Part shown: positions 24,753 through 33,700 of the stretch, in pieces | Layout of the letters: each line of letters opens with the position of its first letter | How positions within the stretch are numbered: position 1 is the stretch's first letter | Assembly: GCA_046735115.1 (NCBI GenBank) | Contig: JBKPSR010000170.1 | Location: 1 to 36,315 of the forward strand | Direction: 5' to 3' | From: JACVRW01 sp046735115 | GTDB lineage: Bacteria; Actinomycetota; Thermoleophilia; Solirubrobacterales; Thermoleophilaceae | DNA length: 36,315 nucleotides | The notes under the pieces: generated by a model | The model's input: the letters and a program-made list of their open reading frames with translations, nothing else | Told to the model about the DNA's origin: nothing | The model's database searches: none | Position numbers and translations under genes: made by a program

Positions 24753-25033
24753 CAGGAACGTGATCCCCTCGTCCGCGGGTGCGTCAGGGAGCTCGTGAGT
24801 CAGCACGAACACCGGTACCTCCCACGCGCCGCCGTAGATGCCGCTTCGGCCGCGGTACCGGGCCGTCGCGACGTCGTACCAGCGGCGGCCGGCCAGGACG
24901 GCGCCGGTGCTCTTCATGACCCCGTCGGCGATCCGGTTCGGACCGGGGTATTCGAACGCCGCTCCATCGAGTCGTCAGGGCCCGTGATGAACCCGTCCAG
25001 CGACATTGTCACGTGCCAGACGACGTCGCCCAC
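24740..25033 (-). pseudogene. Frameshifted, truncated dihydrofolate-reductase-like (RibD_C) gene
   Basis: From a GTG at 25033, just downstream of the recJ stop, the frame reads VVWHVTMSLDGFITGPDDSM, the usual opening of RibD_C/DHFR-family proteins. It then loses homology near 24965. A different frame resumes with AFEYPGPNRIADGVMKSTGA, VLAGRRWYDVATARYRG, WEVPVFVLTHELPDAP and EGITFL, ending where the HD-GYP remnant begins. So there is one small frameshift plus a 3' truncation. It was probably once a second gene after recJ. A single-base sequencing error could explain the frameshift but not the truncation. Confidence 0.72.
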
Positions 25034-25036
25034 GGA

Positions 25037-27493
25037 TCAGCCGGCCACCCTTGCGGGGAGCGGCTGCGGCAGCTCGGAGGCGAGGGCCTGCTCGATCGCC
25101 TCCAGCTGCTCGCGGCTCGAGCGGAAGGTCGACGAGAGCTCGAGGTCGCTGCTGACCCCTTCGAGGACGCGGCAGCTCGGTGAGTCCAGCTCGAGCTCGA
25201 CGAGGCCGAGCTCCGTGAGGACTCTCAGCAGGCGAGCGCAGACGGCCGCCGCACGGGGATAGCGGCCGCTCCCGCGGAGGGCCGTCTCGAGCGCCGCCGC
25301 CGAGGCGGCAGGCGGCAGGGCCCGGAGGGCGCGGTAGAGCTCCGTGAGCTGAGGCTTGAGGTCGAGCGACGCCCTGTAGGCGGCCATCGCGAACTCGGCC
25401 TCGGCCGGCCCCCAGGCGAGGTGGGCTCGGCGCGTGGCGTTCAGGAGCGGGTCGGCGATCCCACCCGGCGGCGGGTCGAGCGCGACCAGGTGCCCGAACT
25501 CCCCTGCGAGCTCCGGCCGCGCCGCGAGCACGGTCCACGACACGACCGCCATCGGCCCGTCCGAGAGTCCCGCGACCAACGCCTCGAGCCCGGCGCGGCG
25601 CCGCGGCACTTCCGCGACCGCGACCACCACGGCCTCGCCGCTCGTGAAGAGGTCGCCCGCAACGCCGGCGAAGCCCTCCCGGCGACGGTCCTCGATGACC
25701 CCACTGCCATCCCTGATGCGGGCCCCCTCGGGGTGTCCGCCGAATGCGGCGCGAAGCTCCTGCCAGAACGGGCGCCCCGCGCCGAGGACCTCGACCTCAC
25801 CCGCTTCGGTCGGGCAGACGGCGCGTAGCAGCACCCGCGGCTCCGTAACCCCCTTCCAGCGGTTCTTCTCGAGGCGGAGCGCGATGTCGTGAGGTGCTTC
25901 CTGGGCCGGAGCCAGCTCCTTGGGAGCCGACCTGAACGCCACGCCGCGTGAACGAGCGCCTCCCGCTGTGACGAGTGTGAACCGTGAGTGCTCCCTCTCC
26001 TCTCCCATTGCGGTGACCCGCTCGAAGCGCGCGGCGGGAACGAGCAAGGTCGGCTGGGGGTTGCCCATCCCGAACGGGCGAAGCAGCTCGAGGTCCTCGG
26101 CGAGATCGAGCCCGAGGTCGCCGCCGGGCACGACGGCGTCGACCCGCTCCACGGGAATCAGGTCGTCCGGGGAAAGGGCCGCGGCCGCATGGGCGGCGAG
26201 GGCGCGGCGGAACGCCTCGATGGCGCCTGCCTCGAGCTCCAGCCCCGCAGCCATCCTGTGCCCCCCGTAGCGGATCAGGTGCTCCGACGCGGCGGCGAGC
26301 CCGGCGTGCAGGTCATAGGCGGAGATGCTGCGGCCGGAGCCGCGGCCGGCGGGGCCGTCCAGCGCGATCACCACACACGGCCGGCGCCAGCGCTCCACCA
26401 AGCGGGAGGCCACTATTCCGACCACCCCTGGGTGCCAACCCTCCGCCGCCACCACAATGGCGGCCTCGTCTGCCTGGGTGGCCGCTGCCGCCTCGGCCGC
26501 GAACAGGATCCGCGTTTCGGCCTCCTGCCGGTCGCGGTTCAGGAAGTCGAGCTCGCGGGCGACCTCGCCCGCGCGCTCGGGATGGTCTGTGAGCAGGAGC
26601 TCGAGCGCGGCGTCGGCGCGCTGCATGCGGCCGGCTGCGTTGATGCGCGGTCCCAGGCGGAAGCCGAGCGCATGCTCGGACAGCTCGCCGGGCTCCACCC
26701 CACCCGCCTCCATGAGCGCACGCAGGCCCGGCTTTCGGGTACGGCCGAGCTCGACGAGCCCCTCCCGGACGATGCGGCGATTCTCGCCGAGGAGCGGGAC
26801 CAGGTCGCATACGGTGGCCAGCGCGGCAAGGTCGATGTCTGCGGTGGCCTCGCCCGGATCGCGGCCCGCCGCCGCATAGAGCGCCTCGCTCAGCTTCAGC
26901 ACGACCCCCGAGGCGCACAGCTCGGGGCAGCCGTAGCCGCCGAGGGCCGGATGAACCACCGTGCAGTCGGGAAGCGCCTCGCCGGGCCGATGGTGGTCGG
27001 TCACGAGGACGTCGAGCCCCGCGGCACGCCCAGCGGCCACCGGCTCGACCGCGGTGATGCCGCAGTCGACGGTCACGAGCAGCTGCACGCCCCGTGCGGC
27101 GAGCCGGCGAACCGCGCCCTCCGACAGGCCATAGCCCTCGTCGAAGCGGCTCGGCAGCTCCCAGGCCGGGGCGGCGCCGAGCGCTCGCAGCGTCCGAACC
27201 AGCATGGCCGTCGCGCAGACGCCATCGACGTCGTAGTCCCCGAACACGGTGATCCCGGACCCGCGCTCGGCGTGCCGCAGGATCAGCTCGCAGGCAGCCG
27301 GCACGCCGGGCAGCGTGTCCGGATCGTGCGACTCGCCCGCGGCGAGAAAGCGGCGCGCCTCGTCCAGCTCGCCGAAGCCGCGCCGGGTCAGGATCGCGCC
27401 CACGATCGGCGAGACGCCGAGGGCGCGGGCGAGCGCACGCGCCGTGGCGACCTCGTACGGAGCGGACCTCCAGCGGGACGGCTTCGACTGCAT
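25037..27493 (-). CDS. recJ: Single-stranded-DNA-specific exonuclease RecJ
   Basis: A 5'-3' single-strand exonuclease used in recombinational and mismatch repair. From ATG 27493 it has 818 residues; an upstream in-frame start at 27568 adds 25 unconvincing residues. The DHH phosphoesterase motifs are intact: VFGDYDVDGVCATAM (about 83-97), VTVDCGITAVE, VTDHHRPGE, LATVCDLVPL and FRLGPRINAAGRMQ. The DHHA1 part has EGWHPGVVGIVASRLVERW, GRGSGRSI and YGGHRMAAGLEL. An OB-fold region follows (about 440-560). A roughly 260-residue C-terminal extension with helical, winged-helix-like sequence is longer than in E. coli RecJ, as in other Gram-positive homologues. It is transcribed toward the DHFR-like remnant. 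Confidence 0.95.
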   Translation of the reverse strand: MQSKPSRWRSAPYEVATARALARALGVSPIVGAILTRRGFGELDEARRFLAAGESHDPDTLPGVPAACELILRHAERGSGITVFGDYDVDGVCATAMLVRTLRALGAAPAWELPSRFDEGYGLSEGAVRRLAARGVQLLVTVDCGITAVEPVAAGRAAGLDVLVTDHHRPGEALPDCTVVHPALGGYGCPELCASGVVLKLSEALYAAAGRDPGEATADIDLAALATVCDLVPLLGENRRIVREGLVELGRTRKPGLRALMEAGGVEPGELSEHALGFRLGPRINAAGRMQRADAALELLLTDHPERAGEVARELDFLNRDRQEAETRILFAAEAAAATQADEAAIVVAAEGWHPGVVGIVASRLVERWRRPCVVIALDGPAGRGSGRSISAYDLHAGLAAASEHLIRYGGHRMAAGLELEAGAIEAFRRALAAHAAAALSPDDLIPVERVDAVVPGGDLGLDLAEDLELLRPFGMGNPQPTLLVPAARFERVTAMGEEREHSRFTLVTAGGARSRGVAFRSAPKELAPAQEAPHDIALRLEKNRWKGVTEPRVLLRAVCPTEAGEVEVLGAGRPFWQELRAAFGGHPEGARIRDGSGVIEDRRREGFAGVAGDLFTSGEAVVVAVAEVPRRRAGLEALVAGLSDGPMAVVSWTVLAARPELAGEFGHLVALDPPPGGIADPLLNATRRAHLAWGPAEAEFAMAAYRASLDLKPQLTELYRALRALPPAASAAALETALRGSGRYPRAAAVCARLLRVLTELGLVELELDSPSCRVLEGVSSDLELSSTFRSSREQLEAIEQALASELPQPLPARVAG

Positions 27494-27673
27494 CCGAGGG
27501 ATCCTCGGACGACCGGCGGACGGAATGGGCGCCGTCACCCCGCCGTGGCGAACCCCCCGACCGCCCATTCGATGCGGCTACCTAGGTGGACATCGCATAC
27601 CCCGAGGGGACCGCAGCGCGGCTCCCGGGTTGCCTTCTCACGCCGGTCCGGCGCCCGGAGACTTGAACACACC

Positions 27674-28477
27674 ATGACCGCCGGCCTACAGCACACGGAC
27701 ACTCGAACCCGCGGTGCGCGGAACATCTCGGCAGCGCTTTGCGAGCTCGCCGAGCTCCACTTCGAGATCGGCGACTGGTGGTCGGCCCGCTCGTGCGCGC
27801 GCGAGGCGCTGCGTACGGCCCGCTCATGCGGCCGGGAGCGAGAGCTCATGCACGGGCTCGCGCGGCTTGCCTGCGTCGAGGCGGGCCTTGGCGACGCCGG
27901 CCCATGCCGCCGTCATGCGGCCGAGGCCGTGCGACTGTCCCGCGAACTCGGCGAGCCATGCGCTGAGGCGCTCGCCGGCGAGGTGCTCGGCTTCCTCGAG
28001 CTGGGACTGGCGAGTCCCCGCTCCGCGGTCGAGCAGCTCGAGCGGGTCGAGCGAATTTGGCGCGCCAGCCGGCTGGCGAGAACGCTGGCCCGGCGCTGGC
28101 CGATCCACCTGGCAGATGCGCACGCCCGGCTCGGCAACCGAGCGGCCGCGGAGGCGGCGCTCGAGTGTGTCGACCGCCGCGCCACCGGCAACGGCAGCTT
28201 CGTGCTGGCCGCGGCATACGAGCGCTCACGCGGCGTGCTCGCCGGCGGCGACGCCTTCGAGGCCAGCTTCCGGCGCGCGCTCCACTGGAACGCCTGGGCG
28301 AAGCAGCCCTTCGAGCTCGCGCGCACCCAGCTTTGCTTCGGCGAACGCCTCCGGCGCGCCGGGCGGAGGAGCCAGGCCCGCGCTCAGCTGACGGCCGCGT
28401 ACGCCACGTTCGGCTCGCTGGGCGCGCGTCCCTGGGCCGCCACGGCGGGCCGCGAGCTGGAGCTGACCGCGGCATGA
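27674..28477 (+). CDS. TPR protein resembling a LuxR/MalT regulator cut before its HTH
   Basis: A 267-residue all-helical protein with several TPR-like pairs (LCELAELHFEIGDWWSARSC, LARLACVEAGLGDAGPCRRH, LADAHARLGNRAAAEAAL, FGERLRRAGRRSQARAQLTA). It ends LGARPWAATAGRELELTAA, exactly the sequence style that precedes the LuxR helix-turn-helix in LAL regulators, but stops there. No ATPase or DNA-binding domain is present. ATG 27674 is preceded by CGGAGA about 12 bases upstream. Its stop overlaps the next start (ATGA), so it is translationally coupled to the acyltransferase-like gene. It may be a scaffold or regulatory partner; the function is not known. Confidence 0.75.
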   Translation: MTAGLQHTDTRTRGARNISAALCELAELHFEIGDWWSARSCAREALRTARSCGRERELMHGLARLACVEAGLGDAGPCRRHAAEAVRLSRELGEPCAEALAGEVLGFLELGLASPRSAVEQLERVERIWRASRLARTLARRWPIHLADAHARLGNRAAAEAALECVDRRATGNGSFVLAAAYERSRGVLAGGDAFEASFRRALHWNAWAKQPFELARTQLCFGERLRRAGRRSQARAQLTAAYATFGSLGARPWAATAGRELELTAA

Positions 28478-29856
28478 GCATCGAGCGCTACAGCGAGCGG
28501 CTCGTGGAGGAGGGCTCCCGGATCACACTCCCGGAGCTCGTCGGTAGCGAGTGGCCGGACGCGCTCTACCGGGTCAGGGATCGGAGCGGCGTCGGCGTGA
28601 TCGCGCTCCCGGGCGCCGCGCTCGACGAGGAGCAGGAGCGGGCGCTGCTTCGGTTCAGGTTCGCGCAGTACCTTGCCGCGGGTTTCGTCGACCCCGAGCT
28701 CGCCTGCCGCCGGCGCATGCGGCAGGAGCCGCTCGCGCAGCCGGAGCCCGACACGGTCAACTGCATCGCCTTCTCGCCCGGCGACGGCCGGGTCCTGGCG
28801 TACGTGGCGCTGCGCGCGCCGGCAAGCGCCCTCCCAGGCACGACGCTGCGCACACGTGAGCGGCCGCTGCTTCCGTTCGAGGAGCACTTCGGCTGGGGCG
28901 CGCTGAACCGGCTGCAGCTGCTGCCGGACGTCCCGCTCGACCGGATTCGCGAGCTCGGCCGCTTCGTGAAGAACCATCGGCCCGGCCGCCACGCGGGCCT
29001 CGTGACCCGTGGGGTCCTCGAGGTGTGCGTGGCCGGCTTCCACGTGCTCACCGGGCCGCTCCGCGGCTCCGTGGACGCGTTTGTCGGTGAGTTCGAGGAC
29101 GTCGTGGCTCGGAGGCATCTGGAGTTCCTTCAAGCCCCCTTCGTGATGCTGAGGGGCGGGCTCCCCGCCTTCGGCTCCGAGCACTTCCTCGCACCCGCGC
29201 TCGACGGGCGCGCACGCTACCCGTTCGCCGGCTGGCTCTCCGACCTCACGGGCACGAGCGGCCGCCTGGGCGCAATCGAGGCCGCGCTCGCCATTCCCGG
29301 GGACCCCGGGCTGACGGCACTCGCCGGGCTTAGGGCGGACTCCGGCGGCGAGCGCCCGAGCAGCCTGGAGCCGCCGGGGGGCGTGCCGAGCCTTGCGGAT
29401 ACGGCCCTACCACAACGGGAGACGAGCCTGGCCGAGCGGCTGCGGGCGCGCGAGCGCGGACGCACGCTGCTCGGCTTTCCCGTGCTGTCCGGTCTGTCGG
29501 ATACCGAGGCGACCACGCTCCACACACTGCTGGATGAGCTGACCGTCGAGAGCGGGGCCCGCGTCGTCGCCCGGGGCGGGCGGCCGGACGCGATCTACCT
29601 GATCCATCGCGGACGAGCCGAGGTGTGCGGCGCGGGCCCCGCCGGCGACCTCGGCCCGGGCGATCTCTTCGGCGAGATCGGACTGCTCACCGGCCGCCCG
29701 CGGAGCGCGGACGTGGTGGCGCGCTCGACACTGCGCCTGCTCCGTGTCGGGCGGGAGACGTTCGAGCGCCACCTGGCGTCGTTGCCGGACGTGGCCGGAA
29801 AGCTCCGCAGGCTCGCGCTCCGCAGGGCGGCCGCGCAGCTGGAGGCGGCTTCGTGA
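28474..29856 (+). CDS. LuxI/FeeM-like N-acyltransferase fused to a cyclic-nucleotide-binding domain
   Basis: 460 residues. The N-terminal half (about 50-260) follows the pattern of GNAT-fold acyl-amino-acid or autoinducer synthases: RFRFAQYLAAGFVD, then NCIAFSPGDGRVLAYVAL, then the ELSRF-like IRELGRFVKN (158-167). A linker (about 262-330) leads to a C-terminal cyclic-nucleotide-binding domain (about 333-450). Its phosphate-binding cassette FGEIGLLTGRPRSADVVA (399-416) keeps the Glu and Arg that hold cAMP or cGMP. The domain order is the reverse of the mycobacterial cAMP-gated acetyltransferase Rv0998. ATGA overlap with the TPR gene and GTGA overlap with the methyltransferase gene. Acyltransferase activity is inferred from motif spacing only; the CNB part is secure. 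Confidence 0.72.
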   Translation: MSIERYSERLVEEGSRITLPELVGSEWPDALYRVRDRSGVGVIALPGAALDEEQERALLRFRFAQYLAAGFVDPELACRRRMRQEPLAQPEPDTVNCIAFSPGDGRVLAYVALRAPASALPGTTLRTRERPLLPFEEHFGWGALNRLQLLPDVPLDRIRELGRFVKNHRPGRHAGLVTRGVLEVCVAGFHVLTGPLRGSVDAFVGEFEDVVARRHLEFLQAPFVMLRGGLPAFGSEHFLAPALDGRARYPFAGWLSDLTGTSGRLGAIEAALAIPGDPGLTALAGLRADSGGERPSSLEPPGGVPSLADTALPQRETSLAERLRARERGRTLLGFPVLSGLSDTEATTLHTLLDELTVESGARVVARGGRPDAIYLIHRGRAEVCGAGPAGDLGPGDLFGEIGLLTGRPRSADVVARSTLRLLRVGRETFERHLASLPDVAGKLRRLALRRAAAQLEAAS

Positions 29857-30779
29857 CGCTGGACCGAGCATCCGGTAGCCATCTGGCCGCGAGCACCGCC
29901 GAGGCTGCCGCGGCGCTGCGTGCGGCAGGTGCCGCCGCGCGCGACGAGCTCGTGCGCGGGCCCGACAGGCTTGCCGCGCGCTTCGTCGAGTCCGGCCTGC
30001 GCCTCACAGCGATGGTCAAGATCCCGCTGGCCCGCCGCCTGGCGCCATGGGTGGCCGAGCGCCTGCTCCCCGGGTCGTACTGGTTCGAGCTCGCGCGTGT
30101 GAAGCACATGGACGGCGTGCTCCGCAAGGAGGTCGCCTCCGGGGTCCAGCAGCTCGTGATTCTCGGCGCCGGGTTCGACTCGCGCGCGTACCGGTTCGCC
30201 CACCGGCTCGCACGGATACCGACGTTCGAGGTCGACCATCCCGTCACGGCGTCGCTGAAACGCGAGCGCGTGACCAGGATCTTCGGCTCCCTTCCCGCGC
30301 ACGTGCGCTACGTCGAGGCCGACCTGGGCATTCCGGGCGAGCTCGAGAAGCAGCTCGCGGCGGCCGGCTATGCGCCGGCCCGCCGCACTCTCGTGATCTG
30401 TTCCGGCGTCACCCCGTACATCCCCGAGCGGGGCGTCGATGCCGTGCTGCGCTGGCTCGCCGGCGAGTCCGCGCCTGGAAGCTCGATCGTGTTCGACTAC
30501 GCCTACCGGGACGCCGTCGAGGGGCGCGGCTTCTTCTACGGCGCGCCGCAACTCAGACGGCGGGTGGCCGAGGGCGGCGAGCCGCTCAGGTTCGGCATCG
30601 ACCGCGATCGCGTCGCCGGCTTCCTGGCCGACCGTGGGCTCGAGCTCCTCTCGGACCTCGGCCCCGAGCAGCTCGAGCGGCGCTACCTCGTCCGGCGCGA
30701 GCGGCTCGCGGGCCGACCGTACGGCTTCGTCGCGATCGCGCACGCGCGCGTGCCCCGCATTGCACTACAGGCCGCTTGA
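29853..30779 (+). CDS. Class I SAM-dependent methyltransferase, LCMT/TIGR00027-like
   Basis: 308 residues starting at a GTG that overlaps the previous stop (GTGA). Motif I is LVILGAGFDSRAYRF (101-115), followed by FEVDHPVTASLKRERV (125-140), the typical LGAG.D.RAYR and E.D.P...K signature of the leucine carboxyl methyltransferase-like family. SGVTPYIPERGVDAVLRWLA and SSIVFDYAYRD complete the fold. Characterised relatives methylate carboxyl groups; many mycobacterial ones are uncharacterised. In this operon a carboxyl methyltransferase could cap the carboxylate of an N-acylated amino acid; this is inference from context. It is separated from the next gene by 7 bases. Confidence 0.88.
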   Translation: MTLDRASGSHLAASTAEAAAALRAAGAAARDELVRGPDRLAARFVESGLRLTAMVKIPLARRLAPWVAERLLPGSYWFELARVKHMDGVLRKEVASGVQQLVILGAGFDSRAYRFAHRLARIPTFEVDHPVTASLKRERVTRIFGSLPAHVRYVEADLGIPGELEKQLAAAGYAPARRTLVICSGVTPYIPERGVDAVLRWLAGESAPGSSIVFDYAYRDAVEGRGFFYGAPQLRRRVAEGGEPLRFGIDRDRVAGFLADRGLELLSDLGPEQLERRYLVRRERLAGRPYGFVAIAHARVPRIALQAA

Positions 30780-30786
30780 GCGCACA

Positions 30787-33700
30787 ATGTTCGGCGTGGC
30801 CACGCGCGAGGAGCGCGCCGCAAGCGTTCGGATAGCCAGGCCCGGCCTCGCCGAGCGTGTCAACAGAGCGCTCGACTCTGGATCGGTCGTCCTCACGGCC
30901 GGCGCCGGGTGCGGCAAGACGATCGCGCTTGAGCAGGCGCTCGCGCTCCGGCCCACGCCGAGCGTGTGGCTGCGCTGCCGCCCGACCGACCAGGATCCGG
31001 GCACCCTCCTCCGCCGTCTGGTCCAGATGCTGAGCGAGGTCGCGCCCGGCGCCGTGGATCTCCTCGCCGAGCGGCTCGCGCGCGCGCAGGAGCGAGTCGA
31101 CGCACGGGCGATGGCGGCCGAGCTGGTCGACGAGCTCGATCGCCTCCTCCCCGCCCAGATCGTGGCGACCTTCGACGACGCCGAGGCGCTGTCGGACGCG
31201 CCGGGTGCGGTCAGCCTCCTGGGCGATCTCATCGCCGCCGACTCCCCGGTGCTCCGTGTGGCGGTCGCCACGCGCACGCCGCTGCCGCTGCGCTTGGCGA
31301 AGCTCCGGAGCGGCGGCCGGGTAGCGGAGCTCGGGGCCGGCGACCTCGTCTTCACCGCCGAGGAGTGCGCCGAGCTCGCGCTCGCGGCGGGCAGGGTGGA
31401 CGCCGATTCGGAGCGCCTCTTCGCCGCGACCGAGGGCTGGCCGCTGGGCGCCGCCCTCGGCGCGGTCCACGCGGATCTGCCTTCGCTCGAAGGCGCGGCG
31501 TCGCGGACTCGGCTGTTCCAGTTCCTCGCCGAGGAGGCGCTGGATCGGCTTCCGGCTCGGCTGCGCGACGCAGTCGTGGATTCGAGCATCGCTCACGAGC
31601 TGGACGCCGGATGCGCGCATGCACTCGCACTGCCCGACGACTTCGATGAGCAGCTCGCTCGCGTCGGCCTGCCGGTGCGCGCAGGGGAGGGCGATCGGCC
31701 CTGGTTCGCGTACCACCCCCTGGTCCGCGAGTTTCTGCTCGACAGGCTTCGACGCGAGCGGACGCCCGAGGCTCAGCGCGAGCTGCATCTCCGCGTGGCC
31801 CCGGCCCTCGCTGCGGCCGGCCGCACCGAGGAGGCCATCGAGCACTGGCTCGCTGCGGAGGCCTGGGGCGAGGCAGCGGCGGGGATCACCACCGTCGGGG
31901 CAGCCCTTCTGAACACCAGCCCCGCGACGGTCCAGCGCTGGCTCGGGGCGCTGCCGAAGGAGGTGCGTGCCGGGAAAGCCTGCCTGCTGCTCCAGGGAGC
32001 GCTCGACTGGGCGGCTGGGCACCAGCGAGAGGCGGTGGCGCAGCTCCGCGAAGCTTCGGTGCGCTACACCGAGACCGGCGACGTGACGGGGATGTGGCTC
32101 GCCCGGTTCGCGCTTGCCGATCCTCTGTTCGTCACGGGCGGTATCGCAGAGGTGGTCGAACTCGCCGAGGGCTTCGACGACGAGCCCGCCCTGGCGGCAG
32201 GCTTCACGCCGCCGGCCGTCGCGGTCTACGCAGCCGGCGCGCTCGCGGCGCTGGGCCGGATGGGCGAGTGCCAGGAGCTCTCGGAGCGGCTCCTCGCCCA
32301 CCCCCACGCCGGGCCCGTGCTCCCCCCGCGCGTGGTATGGGAGTGCTACGGCCACCTGCTCTCGGGCCGCTTCGGCGACCTGGTACCCGCCGCCGAACTC
32401 GCCATACGCGAGTTCAAGCGCGCGGATCCCTTCAACCGGCTCGCCGTGATCTCGGCGGTGCTTCCGCTGGCCCTCGGGGACCAGGGCCGCGACCTGGAGG
32501 CGCTCGCCCGCTGGCGGGACGTCGAGGAGCGCGCGCGCGAGGCGAGCTCGGGGGCGATGCTCAAGGTCAGCCTCGTGTGGCAGGCGCTTCTTCACGCGCG
32601 GAGGGGCGAGCTCGCGGACGCACAGGAGCTGCTCGCCCGCGCGGACGAGGACACCAACGTCGGCTGGCGCGAGTGGGTCACCGAGCTGGCTCGCGCGCGA
32701 GCGGCTGCTCTCCTAGGCGACGCCCCCGCGGCGGTCGACGCGTGTGAGCGCGGCCTCGCCATCGCCCAAAGAGCACCGCTGTCCGAGAGCTTCCAGGCCG
32801 CCGTCGACGCGGCCCCGGTGCTCTTCCACGGCGGCGTCCCGGCAGTCGCGCGCTCGCTCGTCGCGAGCTCGCTCGAGCTGTGCGACGAGCGCGCACCCGG
32901 CGAGGTCGGCAGCTACTCGAGAGCGCTGCTCCTCGGCCTGCGAGCGTGGCTGGCCGACGCGGACGGCGACGAGACGGGCTCGCTCGACGCGCTGCGGGCG
33001 ATGTGGAGCGGCGCAGGCCCGAACGCCGTCGATGTGATCCGCCGGGAGTGGCAGCTGCTCGAGGCGCCGATCGCGAAGGCCCTGGCGGCCGAGGCTCTCG
33101 AGCCCGACCCGGTGGTGGCCGCGATCGAGGCCGCATGGCCCGGCGGAACGGCCCTCGTCCCGCTCACAGCTCACCCGAATCCTCGCGTGCGCCGCGCCGC
33201 CGTGGCCCCCGCCGCCGTCTCGGGTCACCGAGCGCTCATCCCGAAGCTCGCCGAGCTCGAGGACGATCCGGACGCCGACGTCGCGGCCGCCGCCCGGGCT
33301 GCTACGGAGCGCCTTCGCGGGCATCCGCCGGCGCTGGTGATCAAGCTGCTCGGCGGGTTCGCGCTCAGACGAGGAAGCTGGGACGTCGAGGACTCGGCGT
33401 GGGACCGCCGCGTCGCGCAGCGGCTGGTGCATTACCTACTCGTAAAGCGCGGGAGCTTCGTCCCGGATGACCTGCTGCTCGAGGCCTTCTGGCCCGACAC
33501 GCCGGAGGAGTCCGCGCGCCGGAGCCTCAAGGTCGCCATCTCGTGCGCGCGTGCCGTGCTGGACGTGCCCGACGCTCCGAGCGTCATCGTCTCGGCGCAG
33601 CGAACGCTTGGCCTGCGGCTGCGCGACGACGACTCCGTCGACGTCGACCTGTTCGAGCATGCCGCGCAGGCGGGCCTGTCGGCGGCCGGCGGCGAGCGGC

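Noticed and set aside
25988..28477. An 829-residue plus-strand frame reaching into the TPR gene
   Set aside because: Everything before 27674 is antisense to recJ, whose motifs are intact; only the last 267 residues are a real protein.
30439..30786. N-terminal extension of the STAND-SARP frame to 1213 residues
   Set aside because: It overlaps the methyltransferase gene in another frame and is Ser/Arg-rich; ATG 30787 gives a normal STAND opening just before Walker A.
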